64,000 bases of DNA. Source: Linum tenue (Eukaryota > Streptophyta > Magnoliopsida > Malpighiales > Linaceae). The position numbers and the translations under genes are program-made. Location: positions 70,845,724 to 70,909,723 of the forward strand of contig CAMGYJ010000002.1 in NCBI GenBank assembly GCA_946122785.1. Reading direction: 5' to 3'. Below are positions 1-13,556 of the stretch, piece by piece (within the stretch, counting starts at the first letter, position 1; the number at the start of each line of letters is the position of its first letter). The notes under the pieces are model-generated. The model had not been told where the DNA came from. It searched no databases and saw only the letters and a list, made by a program, of their open reading frames with translations.

Positions 1-544
1 GGTTTTGTAATTAGGTGTTCTTGAAATAATAATTGCTGAAGTGATATTTTGTCTGAGAAATGTGAAGAAATAACACAACAAAAGCAACAAACAGAAAAAC
101 AACCCCGTTCCCCTTGCACACGCAACTCTGAGGCCTACAACAGCCAGACTCCAAAAGCAAACGACGAGAAATAGCACATTGGCGGTCTGGCATCGCCACC
201 GCCTTCTCGCTGCATAACCGAAAGCCGCAGATGATCCTTGCGTGCAGTTTTCTCCTCCATCTCATTTTGGCAAGGCTTAATCAAATTTCCCAATAAACAC
301 ACACAAATGTGGCCTCAAATTAAGATGTTGCAACCATCCATCACGCCTCTACTGAATCCTCATCTTGCTCACTTCTGTTGATTTACAATGGCTAGACTAG
401 TTGCACTTTCCCCTTTTCTGCTCACCTAGCTGAACCTAGAAGAAAGTTGCCCCGTTTCTGATTGTTTTATAGCTAGAAATGCGATACCGATCCAACGGTA
501 TTTTTTGGTCATTCACTGGTTGGGGGGCCCGGATTCACTATTAA
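1..544. other. 3' flank of the CTR9 gene
   Basis: This stretch follows the CTR9 stop codon on the minus strand and probably holds its 3' UTR, polyadenylation region and intergenic DNA. An 84-codon open frame on the minus strand (11-265) has no recognisable domain, and I do not regard it as a gene. No repeat or RNA gene is visible. Confidence 0.5.
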
Positions 545-3500
545 TTAATCTTCATCATCCAGGCCGGCATCAACATCATTGCCCTGGTGGTGGTGCTGCT
601 GCGAGGCTGCTGCACCTTCGCCATCACTCACCTGCATCTCACCCGACTCGGGGCTTCCAGCTTGTTGTTGCTTCCCTTCCTCCTCCGCTGGTTCGTCTTC
701 CTCGGATTCTGACAATGCCCGTCTCCTCCTTGCAGCTATCGCAGCAGCAGCAGCCTGCGTTCCCCGGAGAGAAAATATACATATTAAAAAGATGTGTTGA
801 AGGAGATATATATTCTTTGGGGAAGTAGTAGAAGGGGGGTGGGGGGAGTGTTTTCTGTTCCTTTCGTTCCCCCAGCTAGTTCTTTTACCTCTTCATCCTC
901 TGCATCGGAGTCTTCAAGCCCAGCCGCAGCAAGAAGATCCTGAGGAGCTGGATCTTTTTCCTCCCTGTAGTAACTTCCGTGGCCATCATCCCCTTCATGA
1001 CCATCCATCTCAGCTTCACCTTCTTCCATTTCCTCGTACTGTGAAAACTTCGAGCTTTTATCCTTCTTTCTCCTCTTCCTTCCACTTTTCTTCCTTCTCC
1101 TTCCACTATGACCACCAGCCTCGTCATCATCAATAATATCCAGTCTATCCTTCCGCTTAGATGCAGAACTAGTACTACTCTTCCATTGTTCCTGAAAAAG
1201 AGAAGGCACCTTATTATGACTACAAACAAATCACTAGGTTACAGAGCAGCAAATACACAATAACAAATCCTCCCTCAAATCCCCATAAATTTTAGTCTGG
1301 ACACAAGAACATAATAATTAATATTGGGGCCTCTATCAGATCCATCCTGAATCCATATAAAGAAATAAGAATAGCTAGTCAAATAATCATGACTACCTTG
1401 ACACGCTCAAAGTCCTCGTCTTGTTGCCTGGCCCGTTTGTTTTCATCCTCCTTTTTCCGCTTTTCCAACTGTTCAGCACAAGCAAAAGTGTGTATATTTA
1501 AGCTCTTGATGTGGTTCACTAATTGATAAACCAATAGTAAAGTTTCGCCCAGAACAATACCTGGAATTTCCTTTGTTCTTCAGCCTTGCGTCGGGCTTTT
1601 TCGGCCAATGACATCTGCCGTTCAGCTTCTTCTTTCTGTAGTTTTTGTTGCTCCTCTCGCTCAGCTACTTCAAGATGAACCTTGGCAGCCTCCAAAAGAT
1701 GTTTGCAATAGTCGACATGGGTGTTTATTTTCTTCTCATCAAAGCCATGGATCTGGAGGTTGGCACCAGCAGAGAGCTGACTAAACACACGGACAGCATT
1801 TTCCAGCTCAACAATAGCCGACCGGACCTGTGGTAGTAATATCAGGAAGGATATACATATATAAGTACCTTCTTGAACGAATATAATAATATCAACCTGA
1901 AGCAAAGATGGTCCATTTTACATGAAAATCTGTTGCAATTAACGTGACGGGCGTAACAATGTTTGGCCAGGTTTTGGAAGCCACACACCTAGGTTTCTTA
2001 CCATCTACTTAATGAATCCCAAAAATCAAGCAAGAGACCAGATTAATCATAATAGACAATGACCCTACAGTAATAGAAGACAAGAAAATAACCGACTTTT
2101 ATTCATATCAGTTCCAAGACCGAGGGTGTTCCTACAAATCCCTTTTCATTTGATTTCTAGATAGTGAAACCACCCATAGATTCTCAGTACTTCTTGCGTG
2201 GTGATGAAACCCATTGAAGGTAGAATATTTAATATAAAAAATTCTTCTGGAAAAATAGCGAGAGTGATCTCTGGGACAAACTAAAAGGGATGACCAAAAC
2301 CAACCTCATTTGCTTCCCTCTTTTCCTTCTGTAGTGTTGATGCTGAGAACTTCTGCATTGCAACACCCGCGTCAAACCTAAGTGTATAATTTGAAGGGGC
2401 TAAGTGGATGGCTCGCAGCAAAGTTTTCTTGCAGTCTTGCCACTCTTCAGCTTCATAATAAGTGCGTGCCAAATAGAGGAAAATTTGACAGTCCGTATTA
2501 TGATAGTAGTTCCGTAAGCAATTCTGATACTGCATATAACAACGTGTCAGAGTGAGAAGGATTTGCAAAACTTATGCCAGGCGTATACCTGAGAGACAAG
2601 GAAGATCAACTCACCATTTTTATAGCCAAGGCATTATTTCCTTGAGCAAAATACACATGTGCCAAGTTTATCCAGACATCTGGCATCTGCACAAAGCTGC
2701 TTCCACTTGCACCTTCCTGGACCTGTATACAATTACCAAAGAAGTCTGTTTAATTGGGAACGAACAATTGGTTGTCATGCAAAATTGAGAAAGATGAGTT
2801 GTTTGACTGACCTGCGTGAAAAGATCTTTGGCTACGTCGAAGTTACCTTTTTCTGCCAAGACTATTCCAGCTCCATTGGCAGCATAAATGTTGGATTTAT
2901 GCTGAAGCAGGACCTATGTTGAACACATCACAATGACGCCAAGAATTAAAAAGCTCAGAAGTGCAACCTAGATGAGGAATCTGGAATGAAAAAGAATTTG
3001 AAGGCCATCGTCTGGTCTAATTGTGAAGTCAAATAACCAATTCACAGTAAGTCACTTGAGCTTTGATGGATATAATTACTAACTAAATTTATCCTAAAAC
3101 ATCCCTTTTGCTTCATTCGCCCCTGCTGTAGACTTGAGTAATTCTTTGATCTCAATATCTGTTAAAGCGATCTTTGAAAAAGGAAGACTCAGAGGAGGAA
3201 GGAGGTAAGGAGTTCTTACTTTGGTGTACAATTGATGGGCTTTTTCCAGGTGAGTTGATTCCAACTTAGGGTTCCTTTTCTCATTACGCAAGGCAGCAAA
3301 ATAATTCCAGTTTCCCTACCCATGACAAAGCAGCAAATACAAAACTCACATGAATTCAAGAAAGTCATGGCATAACTTGCTCTGAAGTCATCCAAATAGT
3401 TCTAGAGATGGTTCTGGATAAAGAAAATTCACGTAAGGATGTATATGGACAAGACAAGCACCAGAGCCAGGGTAGCATAAGAATCTTTCATGCCATCTGT

Positions 3501-6500
3501 TGCTTCACTAGCAGCACGCAATGTTTCTTTTGCCTTAACCCAATCATCATTTTTCAGCTCCAATTCACCAAGCATTGATAAAGCATTAGGGCACTTGTTA
3601 TTCAGCTTCAGAGCCTCATTGACCTATAAATAGGAGAAAAACCATCGACGTCAATTTTACACCTAAATTCCTGAATAAACAGACAACAAAAGTGGGTTCA
3701 GAAGAAAACCAGTTCAATGCTTAATTGAAGATTATTTCTTGATTTTGCAATAGCAGCAAGCCTGAGATAGGCATCAATATAACCTGGATACTGCAAGAAA
3801 CACGAAAAATATAGCTTACATGAAAAAGGAAAAATATAGATTTTGGTAGAAATATGACAAAGAATTATAGGTGAAGCATACAAAGAAAAGAAAGTATCAG
3901 AAACTGAGGAGCTAAAAAGACATGAAGTCTATGCAGGAAAGGAAAATAAATATGACAAAAAATTGAAGCAAAAACCACACTTGAATATATTTGCTCAAGC
4001 AATATTTGTTTCTATTTGAGACATATGTAAAGGAAAGCCCACTTGGAAAGGCAGAAGTTCAGTAGTACTCAATACTGCAGCGACAGAACAAAAGTAACAT
4101 GGTAAACTCAGAAATGCAAGCCAACTTCACATCTATGTATAGACATGAAAGTTTAGCTTTACATATTGGCAATGCTGCAAGCATGTGTGAAGTTTCCAAT
4201 TCATCAGGGCCAACTACTGATAGCACTAATATCAATGATATGCTTCATTTTTCCTAAAATTATGCATAGAACTTTCGCATTCCAATTTAATTACAACATT
4301 CAAGAGTTTGCCTTTCCACTCAAATGCAATCTATACCTAGAGCCAACAGAACTACTTCACAAGAATTATTTTTTGCAACTCCAATTCCACCCAGCAAAAG
4401 AACTATATAATAAGCATGCACATGAACTAAACGGTACCTTAAACAATATAAGACGGTAAAAGATGCCAGCAGTTCCTGTATTGTGCAACTGCTCTAGTAA
4501 TCTTGCTAAGTTGAACAAAGGCGTGACTTTATTCCATGGCAATTCCACCTCAACGCCATCGGCCTCGAGTCGATTAAAAAGTTGCACAACCTTATACTGA
4601 AGAATCGATGCACCAGCATCAGCTGCAGTGGTCTTGCTTTTAACGTCAAGGAATCTGAGCCATACACCATTACCCAGTGCCTCTTTAAAAGCCTCCAGAG
4701 CAACCTGCAATCATCAACAAATTGGCGTCCTCAGGATTTGCAGCAAAAGGATGCTAAGATGCACCATTGATGCTTTCAATGATTCACTACTCAAGAATGT
4801 CCGACGTAAAGTCTGAATCAGTAAACTGGCCAATTCTTTCAGCATATCAATGCTTTCAATGATTGCATGACTCAGGAATGTCCCACAACTGCAGGATTAC
4901 CTAGGAATATCAGAACATGCATTTGAAGGCAGCTAAAGAAGTCTTTTATTGTCAGGGTTCTTCGTAATAAACCTATAAAAAAATACATTTCCTTTTTTAC
5001 GCATAGCCCTAGTCACTCTACATTTCTCACTAGCTACCTAAAATCTAAATAACCAACTAACTGTTTCCTGAAGTTGGACAGGTCATGCTTATATCTGAAA
5101 CCAGTTAACGAACCTCAAGCTCTTCCCTTTCAAAATGGATGACACCAATGTTATTCAGCACTTCCACTAAGACTTCCTGGTCTGACTTCTTCAGAAGACT
5201 GCGTGCCTGCAACAATTTCTTTAAGTCTAACTTCAAGGAGACCAATCACAAACTCGAGAAGGTTAGTCAAGATGAGGTTTTACCGTCTTGAAGGCATCAA
5301 GAGCAGTGGCTGTGTCAGACATGATTAACAGTTCCCCCAGATCAAGAAATGCCTGAGCATAAGAGAAGCCCAATAAATTATATTTCAGAGCATATAGCAT
5401 GAACAGCCTGGTGCAAGCATATATCAGTTATCAAGGGTCAAACTGGGATATGCTCGGACATGCTCTTTGAATGTGCAACAACACACATCATGATCTTTTC
5501 AAAAAAAAAAAAAATCATGATGAATATAATGTAAATGAACAAACTTAACTTCAAATCAAACCAGTCAAAAGAATCTCCAACTCTTCAGTAGTGAACCAAA
5601 AAAAAAAAAAAATACTACTCTAGTGACTTTTCTAATTTTTGGTTGTACATCTTTTTTCAATTTGACGAACTAAAGTTTCGTACAAGAGCTGTTTCAATAG
5701 GTGAATGAGCTTTGATCTACTCATGAATCTCATCCCAAGAAATCAACCAGATTCTAAATGCCATTAACAAACAACTCATATTTTGAGATACATGAGAGAA
5801 GCCAGCTGCGTGTTTGTTTCACTCATTTATAACGACTGAATGTTACTTAGTGTGAAAGGGTGATAAGGAGTTCAACATGGTCATCTTAAAATCACGAGAA
5901 AAAGAAACATCCTGGGATTATGGGAAAAACAAAACAGTTCCGGATGAAGCAAAGAAGTTCGTAAGTCATTTGTTCATAATTTACTTTGTTTCAAGCAAAG
6001 AACCTCAAACACCAAGGCCATCCCCAACTACAAGAAAAACTACCAGATAGACCAGAACTGCCGTTGTACAAACAAACCTCTTCATCTGTCTAATATCATA
6101 GAAAAAAAGCCATATCATCCCAACAATTCTCATAATTCATTCAAACATACTAATGAACATAACAAAGAATAAAGGCGGCAATGAGTAAATTATGTAGCAC
6201 TCTATCTAACAAGTTTTTCTCAGTTTACTATACAGCCCTCTGTGAGGCATCAGGCTCAACTGGATAGTCGATACATAAATGCTAATGAACCAAGTTAATG
6301 AATACCAGAAGGACAAGTGAATTTGACTGCCCTATCTATACAGACAAGTGAACTTTAGTGTAGTGGCATCAGAGAAAGTTAACTGAGAAGAGAATAGAGG
6401 GACACTACAGCGCATAACGATGATCTATCAAGACAAATCATGAACTTTCATGCTCTAAAACAATGGCTGCAAACAGCAAGTACAATGTAAGAGATTCAAT

Positions 6501-9500
6501 TTCATGCAAGTCCCAATGAATGTCTCATTAACATTACTTCTCTGGTTTCCTATTATCCACATAGGAGTGGGAGGAAATTCAAAATTTCTGAGGCGTGGTT
6601 TCACTTTCAAGGATGTAAGAAATAAAGGTAAATCACCTGAGCATCATGAGGGTCGATTTTTGTGGCCTTCTTCAAAACCTCTTGGGCCTTCTCAGTCTCA
6701 TTAGGTTGAGCATATACATGCCCAAGAACCTATATGCAAACCAAATTTCAATTCATGGAAGTTCATTCAGAAGGAAGGGAGATTCAATAAAGCTTAAGAA
6801 GATGCTGACATGTTATATCACCCACCTTCAAAGTATCACAATTATCCGGGTAAACCTCCAAAACCTTTTCAAAATTTGACATCGCACCATTAATATCTCC
6901 TAACTTTAGTTGTACTTGACCTAAACCTGCAAGAAATAAGGATATACAAACAATAAATGAGACAAGGAACTAGATAGAAGGTAAAGGTATGTGTTGCACA
7001 CTAAGGACCGTAAAGATGCTGGAAGTAGAGGAAATATATCTAAGTTTCGTAAAGAACAATGTTTACCAGAAAAGAAACAATAATGAACACTCACCAAAAT
7101 AAGGAAATACAAAATCACTGGCCTTATCTTTTATTTCCTTCACAGAGTGATTGTAGTATCGCAAGGCTGCTGCATAATCGCCCTATAGTTCAGATGAATG
7201 AAATATACAAAATGAGCGTGTTTAGTAGTCAAACGTATATATTAGAACTTAAAAATTAACTACTGTGGTCAGATGGAACGAATAGAATGAAGTAGCCAGG
7301 TTCCTTACCTTAGCCATCACTGATACTTATGAAGGTGCCTGGACAAGAATGGCTCAATTATATGGCTCTTGAACAAGCAGTCCAAGCATGGTTCAATAAA
7401 AATAAGTAGATCAGGGTCTTCGATATTACTTTTTGAGCAACTTCGTATAATTATTATGAAATCATAATAGCAGAAGGGCTGTGTGTAAGAGCAATCTTCT
7501 GCTACCAACAATTAACTAACTTTAACGCAACATGAGGAATGCACTTAACATATCCAAACCAAAGAACTACAAACCTTGCTATGGTACGAACGAGCTAAGT
7601 TATAGTATGAATGTGACTTTGTGGGCCCGTGATTGGTCACAGCCAGTGCGGTTTCTGTCAGTTGCTCAACAACATAATGCTGTCCGGTGAAGAAAAAGTG
7701 ATTGGCTAAATAATTGAGTGCCATAGGGCAATAAGGGTAAATTTCGAAAGCTTGTCTCATCTTTTCCATCCCTTTCCTAGTACGAGAAGCTGTGGAGATG
7801 AAAAATGACAAATTAGCAAGCCTTAAAGTAACAACTTCATGTGGAAAAAAAAATAAGCAGACCAACCTTCATTTGTTTGTAAGCTAGAACTGCCAGTGCA
7901 ACTAGAGCCTCAACATTTTCCGGATCTAACTGCATATAAGAACATACAAATGAAGGCATCACTTATAACCAACTTGTATGATGCCCGCCAGGCGAATGCA
8001 AATGCAATGCTTGTACTTACCTGTAAAACACGATCAAATGCCTTTCGGGCTCTTTCGAAGTGGCCCATCTTGTACTGACACTGACCAATACCAAGCCTGA
8101 CAGGTCCAGGACAATCAGGAAATATTTGTAATACTCTCTGAACAGAAGCCAAAATAGCTAGCGTCATGGCCACTCTTAGTCCATACAAATAGATAAAAAC
8201 AAGCAGCAATGAAATGAGGATAACAAACCCTATACAATGACAGTGATTCACTGTAATGACCCCGATTAAACTCAACACAGGCCTGCAAAAGTACCAAGCC
8301 AACTCGTTAGATGAGTCTGAACTGTAGGAAGAGGCTCCATGGCCTTCTATAATGCAGGGCAGTTAACTGCCCCATTGTTTTTGCTACTAAATGATTGCAT
8401 CTAATATCTTTCACTGGCTATAATAGATATGGAATGAACGAAAGGACATATGCTGACAGCAATAAAGAAGAGTGGAAACACATTATATAGTTTGAACAAG
8501 TGCTTTGAAAGTTGGACAAAATCATGGTGATCCAGAAAGATAAGGATTAATAAAGTACCACTGCAATAAAATCTAAAGAACCAATACCTGTAAACAGTTC
8601 GCATGGGAAATTTAAGTCATGCAACCAGCACTGAGCATCAAGAGTGGATAAAATAATACGATGACTATTGGTGAATTCATCAAGACTGCAGATCCATGTA
8701 CCTGACCCAATAGAGCTGGTACATTGTCACGGTCTCCGTCTAATACAATCCTAAACGCAGAAGAAGCCTGTTCCAGCTCACCCTTAGCCAGTAGAAACTG
8801 ACCTGGAAAAAGAGATATGTACTTGAAATTCTGTCCACTCTCATGGAATAAAACCGTATTAGATAAGCAACAGCTAAGGGTTGTATGTCACATGGAATTC
8901 AAGTAAAATACTTCCAGAAAAGGAAAGAATGGTATCACACTGCAGGAAGTTAAAATATGAAGTAAATTCCTTATAGCTTGGAATTCAGACCTTTAAGTAG
9001 CACCAGAATAGACATACATCCCACCATAGACAATCAACTACTGCATGGCAAACATAAATTCTAAACATGCTAAACTCTGGAATAGTAAGGCACCAATCAG
9101 TAGATGAGTGCAGGTTTAAACATACATCCACACATACTCTTCAGTTACTGTACTTACCTTTCCCAATCCAATTAGAAGGCTCATGCATGTCAATCCTCGA
9201 AGCTTTATTATAGTACTTGGTAGCCTGTATGAAATGTTCCTCCCTTTTACTCTGTATTGTCTCAATTTTCCCACGATAGCAATAGTAAGCACCTAGAGCA
9301 TTGAGGATGGCAATCCTCTCATATCTCACATCGGCATAGTATTCATCAATATCTGCCACAAACAAGATTCATATATTCAGCACAAAATCCAACAGATGAT
9401 ACAAAACAGAATGAAAAAGAACCAAAAAGGGCAAAAGAAAGATAAGCTAAATGTGTGAATCAGGAATCGGGAGTACCAGGACTTGATCCTTCCTCCAATA

Positions 9501-9921
9501 TTTGTCGGAACTGTTCAACCTTCCCTTGTTTAAAGTATTCCCTCTGCACATCATCCAAATACTATCAACACCAGGACAATAAACCTGCAGAAAACAGTCG
9601 ACTGATTTTTTCCAGGCTCGAGTTACTATTTTGAAGTAAAGTAAACAAAGGTCTAACTGGCCTAACCACAACTTGAAAGGAAGGAACCGTATAATGCATC
9701 TCAACCCTAGAACACAATTCTGGTATACAACAAGTAGAAGGAATTGAGGTGCTAATTAGGAAGAGATAAGGAAAACAAACCGCAATAATGAGCCACAAAT
9801 CGAGAGAAGCTTGCTCGGCCTTGAGAATGTCGATAATATCAGAGGCGTCCCGCGGCAGCTGATCCAGGACAACTCTCACCTCCTCCTCGGAGTTCTGCAC
9901 TGGAATATACACCGATGCCAT
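545..9921 (-). CDS. CTR9: CTR9 homologue, TPR subunit of the PAF1 complex (VIP6/ELF8-like)
   Basis: Role: in plants and yeast, Ctr9 is the TPR scaffold of the nuclear PAF1 complex, which travels with RNA polymerase II and supports histone modification; the Arabidopsis homologue VIP6/ELF8 promotes FLC-type flowering repressors. Sequence: the start at 9921 opens with MASVYIPVQNSEEEVRVVLD, the conserved plant N terminus. About twenty exons follow (for example 9781-9921, 9477-9543, 9158-9352, 8702-8801, 887-1193, 545-754) with GT/AG borders. TPR motifs continue through the middle, for example around 9150-9350, 7560-7790, 4440-4700 and 2340-2560. The C terminus is coiled-coil (AEEQRKFQ region near 1560-1640), then basic (RRRKKSGRKRRKKDKSS), then acidic with a histidine/glutamine patch. 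Introns are long (about 1.3 kb at 5.4-6.6 kb) but I see no disabling change. Not every small exon was traced. Unit A of the tandem array begins about 270 bp upstream. Confidence 0.93.
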
Positions 9922-10187
9922 TGACACTCAATTGCTCAGGTCATTCACAGCAAACAGGCAGCAAGAGGAACCCCTAGCCCTACGCGGAGCTCACAGGGAA
10001 GCTGACACTCGCCGATTCTTCCTCAAATTCTGCACCTCTGTGACTAAGCTAAATGAAGGCTTTTGCAGCGGCGGCAACCTCTCTGGTGATTCTTCTACGC
10101 TAACGAAGACGGGGGCGCGATACCAACTACCTTGCCGGTTTCGGACCTGCAAATTCGAGCCTACGGCGACGCGACGGCGTCTCTATT
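9922..10187 (-). promoter_or_regulatory. CTR9 5' UTR / proximal promoter region
   Basis: Only about 270 bp separate the CTR9 start codon from the first copy of the tandem array, so the proximal promoter and 5' UTR must lie here or inside the array. I see no clear TATA box in the minus orientation. An 88-codon open frame on the plus strand is not supported by any domain. The regulatory assignment is inferred from position. Confidence 0.35.
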
Positions 10188-12783
10188 TAGGTAACTAGAA
10201 CGTGGAGCGAGAGCGGGAGCGAGAGCGTCAGAGCGTTAATTTCAAAAGAACTCGATATTGAGAGCGTGAACAGAGCGTTAATATTATATTATTATAAATT
10301 ATTTTCTAATATATATGAATAAAATATATTACTTTCTTATGATAAAAATGTATAAACAATGACAATATCAAGGATTTGGCAAGGTTATTGCGTGTGTATC
10401 TCGAGAAGGAGGTCACTTTTTTAGCCCGTGATGCTTCTGATTGGGACAAATTGGATGTATGGACCGAGAATTTACAAGCCCACTGCTCAAGTAATTAAGC
10501 CCAAAGATAGTGCGACTACCACATAATCAATCTTGCGGAGACCTTTCTCTCTCCTCATTTCCCTTCTCACAGCAAAACATCCGGTCGAATCATAAGCTTC
10601 AACCTGCCGCCATTCCTCCTCAGCGGCCGTCCTTCAATTTCTCCATCAAAGGCCAGACAATCGAGTCTCTTCCTCCGGCCTTGCTCTTTCCCAATCGATG
10701 CTTGCCCAGATCTGTTGCCGAGTCCTTCATATATGATGCTCTTAGCTTTGCATGTAACCGCTCGCCTACTCTCCTCCGGCTTCTTCCCAGTCGCCTACCT
10801 CTTCTAATTTTCTTCACAACCTCCCACCTTAGGTAACCAGAACGTGGAGCGAGAGCGGGAGCGTGAGCGGGAGCGAGAGCGTCAGAGCGTTAATTTCAAA
10901 AGAACTCGATATTGAGAGCGTGAACAGAGCGTTAATATTATATTATTATTAATTATTTTCTAATATATCTGAATAAAATATATTACTTTCTTATGATAAA
11001 AATGTATAAACAATGACAATATCAAGGATTTGGCAAGGTTATTGCGTGTGTATCTCGAGAAGGAGGTCACTTTTTTAGCCCGTGATGCTTCTGATTGGGA
11101 CAAATTGGATGTATGGACCGAGAATTTACAAGCCCACTGCTCAAGTAATTAAGCCCAAAGATAGTGCGACTGCCACATAATTAATCTTGCGGAGACCTTT
11201 CTCTCTCCTCATTTCCCTTCTCACAGCAAAACATCCGGTCGAATCATAAGCTTCAACCTGCCGCCATTCCTCCTCAGCGGCCGTCCTTCAATTTCTCCAT
11301 CAAAGGCCAGACAATCGAGTCTCTTCCTCCGGCCTTGCTCTTTCCCAATCGATGCTTGCCCAGATCTGTTGCCGAGTCCTTCATATATGATGCTCTTAGC
11401 TTTGCATGTAACCGCTCGCCTACTCTCCTCCGGCTTCTTCCCAGTCGCCTGCCTCTTCTAATTTTCTTCACAACCTCCCACCTTAGGTAACCAGAACGTG
11501 GAGCGAGAGCGAGAGCGTGAGCGGGAGCGAGAGCGTCAGAGCGTTAATTTCAAAAGAACTCGATATTGAGAGCGTGAACAGAGCGTTAATATTATATTAT
11601 TATTAATTATTTTCTAATATATCTGAATAAAATATATTACTTTCTTATGATAAAAATGTATAAACAATGACAATATCAAGGATTTGGCAAGGTTATTGCG
11701 TGTGTATCTCGAGAAGGAGGTCACTTTTTTAGCCCGTGATGCTTCTGATTGGGACAAATTGGATGTATGGACCGAGAATTTACAAGCCCACTGCTCAAGT
11801 AATTAAGCCCAAAGATAGTGCGACTGCCACATAATTAATCTTGCGGAGACCTTTCTCTCTCCTCATTTCCCTTCTCACAGCAAAACATCCGGTCGAATCA
11901 TAAGCTTCAACCTGCCGCCATTCCTCCTCAGCGGCCGTCCTTCAATTTCTCCATCAAAGGCCAGACAATCGAGTCTCTTCCTCCGGCCTTGCTCTTTCCC
12001 AATCGATGCTTGCCCAGATCTGTTGCCGAGTCCTTCATATATGATGCTCTTAGCTTTGCATGTAACCGCTCGCCTACTCTCCTCCGGCTTCTTCCCAGTC
12101 GCCTGCCTCTTCTAATTTTCTTCACAACCTCCCACCTTAGGTAACCAGAACGTGGAGCGAGAGCGAGAGCGTGAGCGGGAGCGAGAGCGTCAGAGCGTTA
12201 ATTTCAAAAGAACTCGATATTGAGAGCGTGAACAGAGCGTTAATATTATATTATTATTAATTATTTTCTAATATATCTGAATAAAATATATTACTTTCTT
12301 ATGATAAAAATGTATAAACAATGACAATATCAAGGATTTGGCAAGGTTATTGCGTGTGTATCTCGAGAAGGAGGTCACTTTTTTAGCCCGTGATGCTTCT
12401 GATTGGGACAAATTGGATGTATGGACCGAGAATTTACAAGCCCACTGCTCAAGTAATTAAGCCCAAAGATAGTGCGACTGCCACATAATTAATCTTGCGG
12501 AGACCTTTCTCTCTCCTCATTTCCCTTCTCACAGCAAAACATCCGGTCGAATCATAAGCTTCAACCTGCCGCCATTCCTCCTCAGCGGCCGTCCTTCAAT
12601 TTCTCCATCAAAGGCCAGACAATCGAGTCTCTTCCTCCGGCCTTGCTCTTTCCCAATCGATGCTTGCCCAGATCTGTTGCCGAGTCCTTCATATATGATG
12701 CTCTTAGCTTTGCATGTAACCGCTCGCCTACTCTCCTCCGGCTTCTTCCCAGTCGCCTGCCTCTTCTAATTTTCTTCACAACC
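10188..12783. repeat. Tandem array A: four head-to-tail copies of a 642/654-bp unit
   Basis: Copies start with aggtaac(c/t)agaacgtgg at about 10188, 10830, 11484 and 12138 and end with acaacctcccacct. Spacing is 642 bp, then 654, 654. The 12-bp difference is one extra turn of a GAGCG-rich run (gagcgagagcgg...) at the unit start. Copies 2-4 look virtually identical; copy 1 differs at a few bases, so it is the oldest or least homogenised. Each unit holds an AT-rich stretch, a plus-strand reading stretch of about 43 codons ending in AHCSSN-stop (10367 onward in copy 1), and a minus-strand open frame of 65-72 codons. I do not recognise either; they may be exon fragments. The last copy runs straight into array B through the shared bases cccacct. 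Confidence 0.93.
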
Positions 12784-13556
12784 TCCCACCTCATTGACAA
12801 ATCCCACAGCTTCTTCCTATAGCCTTCCAGTCTTCAAAACACAGATAAGCATGACTGATTTTCCCAGAAGTTAGCTTGTATTGGAACTCTGACTCGGACT
12901 CGATGTTGGTAATCGCCAACAAAATATCGTTCAAAATTTCCCCAATCAACAAATTCCCTTTCTTTTCGGCTTCATCCATCAATCCAACCGGACACCATCT
13001 ACGATTTCTCTATAACCCGTCTCTATGAAAATAAATTCGCGAATCACCCAACAAAATTCGCGCTCCTATAGAAAATAATTCGTGAATTTTCCGCGAGTCC
13101 CTTCCAATTCGCGTTTTCCCGCTCCAAAGCGGGAGCGCCGGCCTCTCCCCCACGAACTGTGTGACCTAACTCCCACCTCATTGACAAATCCCACAGCTTC
13201 TTCCTATAGCCTTCCAGTCTTCAAAACACAGATAAGCATGACTGATTTTCCCAGAAGTTAGCTTGTATTGGAACTCTGACTCGGACTCGATGTTGGTAAT
13301 CGCCAACAAAATATCGTTCAAAATTTCCCCAATCAACAAATTCCCTTTCTTTTCGGCTTCATCCATCAATCCAACCGGACACCATCTACGATTTCTCTAT
13401 AACCCGTCTCTATGAAAATAAATTCGCGAATCACCCAACAAAATTCGCGCTCCTATAGAAAATAATTCGTGAATTTTCCGCGAGTCCCTTCCAATTCGCG
13501 TTTTCCCGCTCCAAAGCGGGAGCGCCGGCCTCTCCCCCACGAACTGTGTGACCTAA
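12784..13556. repeat. Tandem array B: two copies of a 387-bp unit
   Basis: Two near-identical units (12784-13170 and 13171-13556) both run from tcccacctcattgac to gaactgtgtgacctaa. Each carries the same 63-codon minus-strand open frame beginning MMDEAEKKGNLLIGEILND, with normal-looking composition but no family I recognise. The unit ends in a GC-rich part with the palindrome cccgctccaaagcggg. Arrays A and B abut at a short microhomology (cccacct), which suggests that slippage or unequal exchange made both. Reading minus-strand B into A joins plausible coding text, so A and B could be pieces of one duplicated gene end; this is inference. Confidence 0.9.

Noticed and set aside
11..265. 84-residue minus-strand ORF as a gene
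   Set aside because: No domain, no neighbouring exon and a position in the expected 3' flank of CTR9; a chance frame.
10188..13556. CRISPR-like or satellite array
   Set aside because: Units are 387-654 bp, few in number and directly joined with no unique spacers; this is a local tandem duplication in a plant chromosome.
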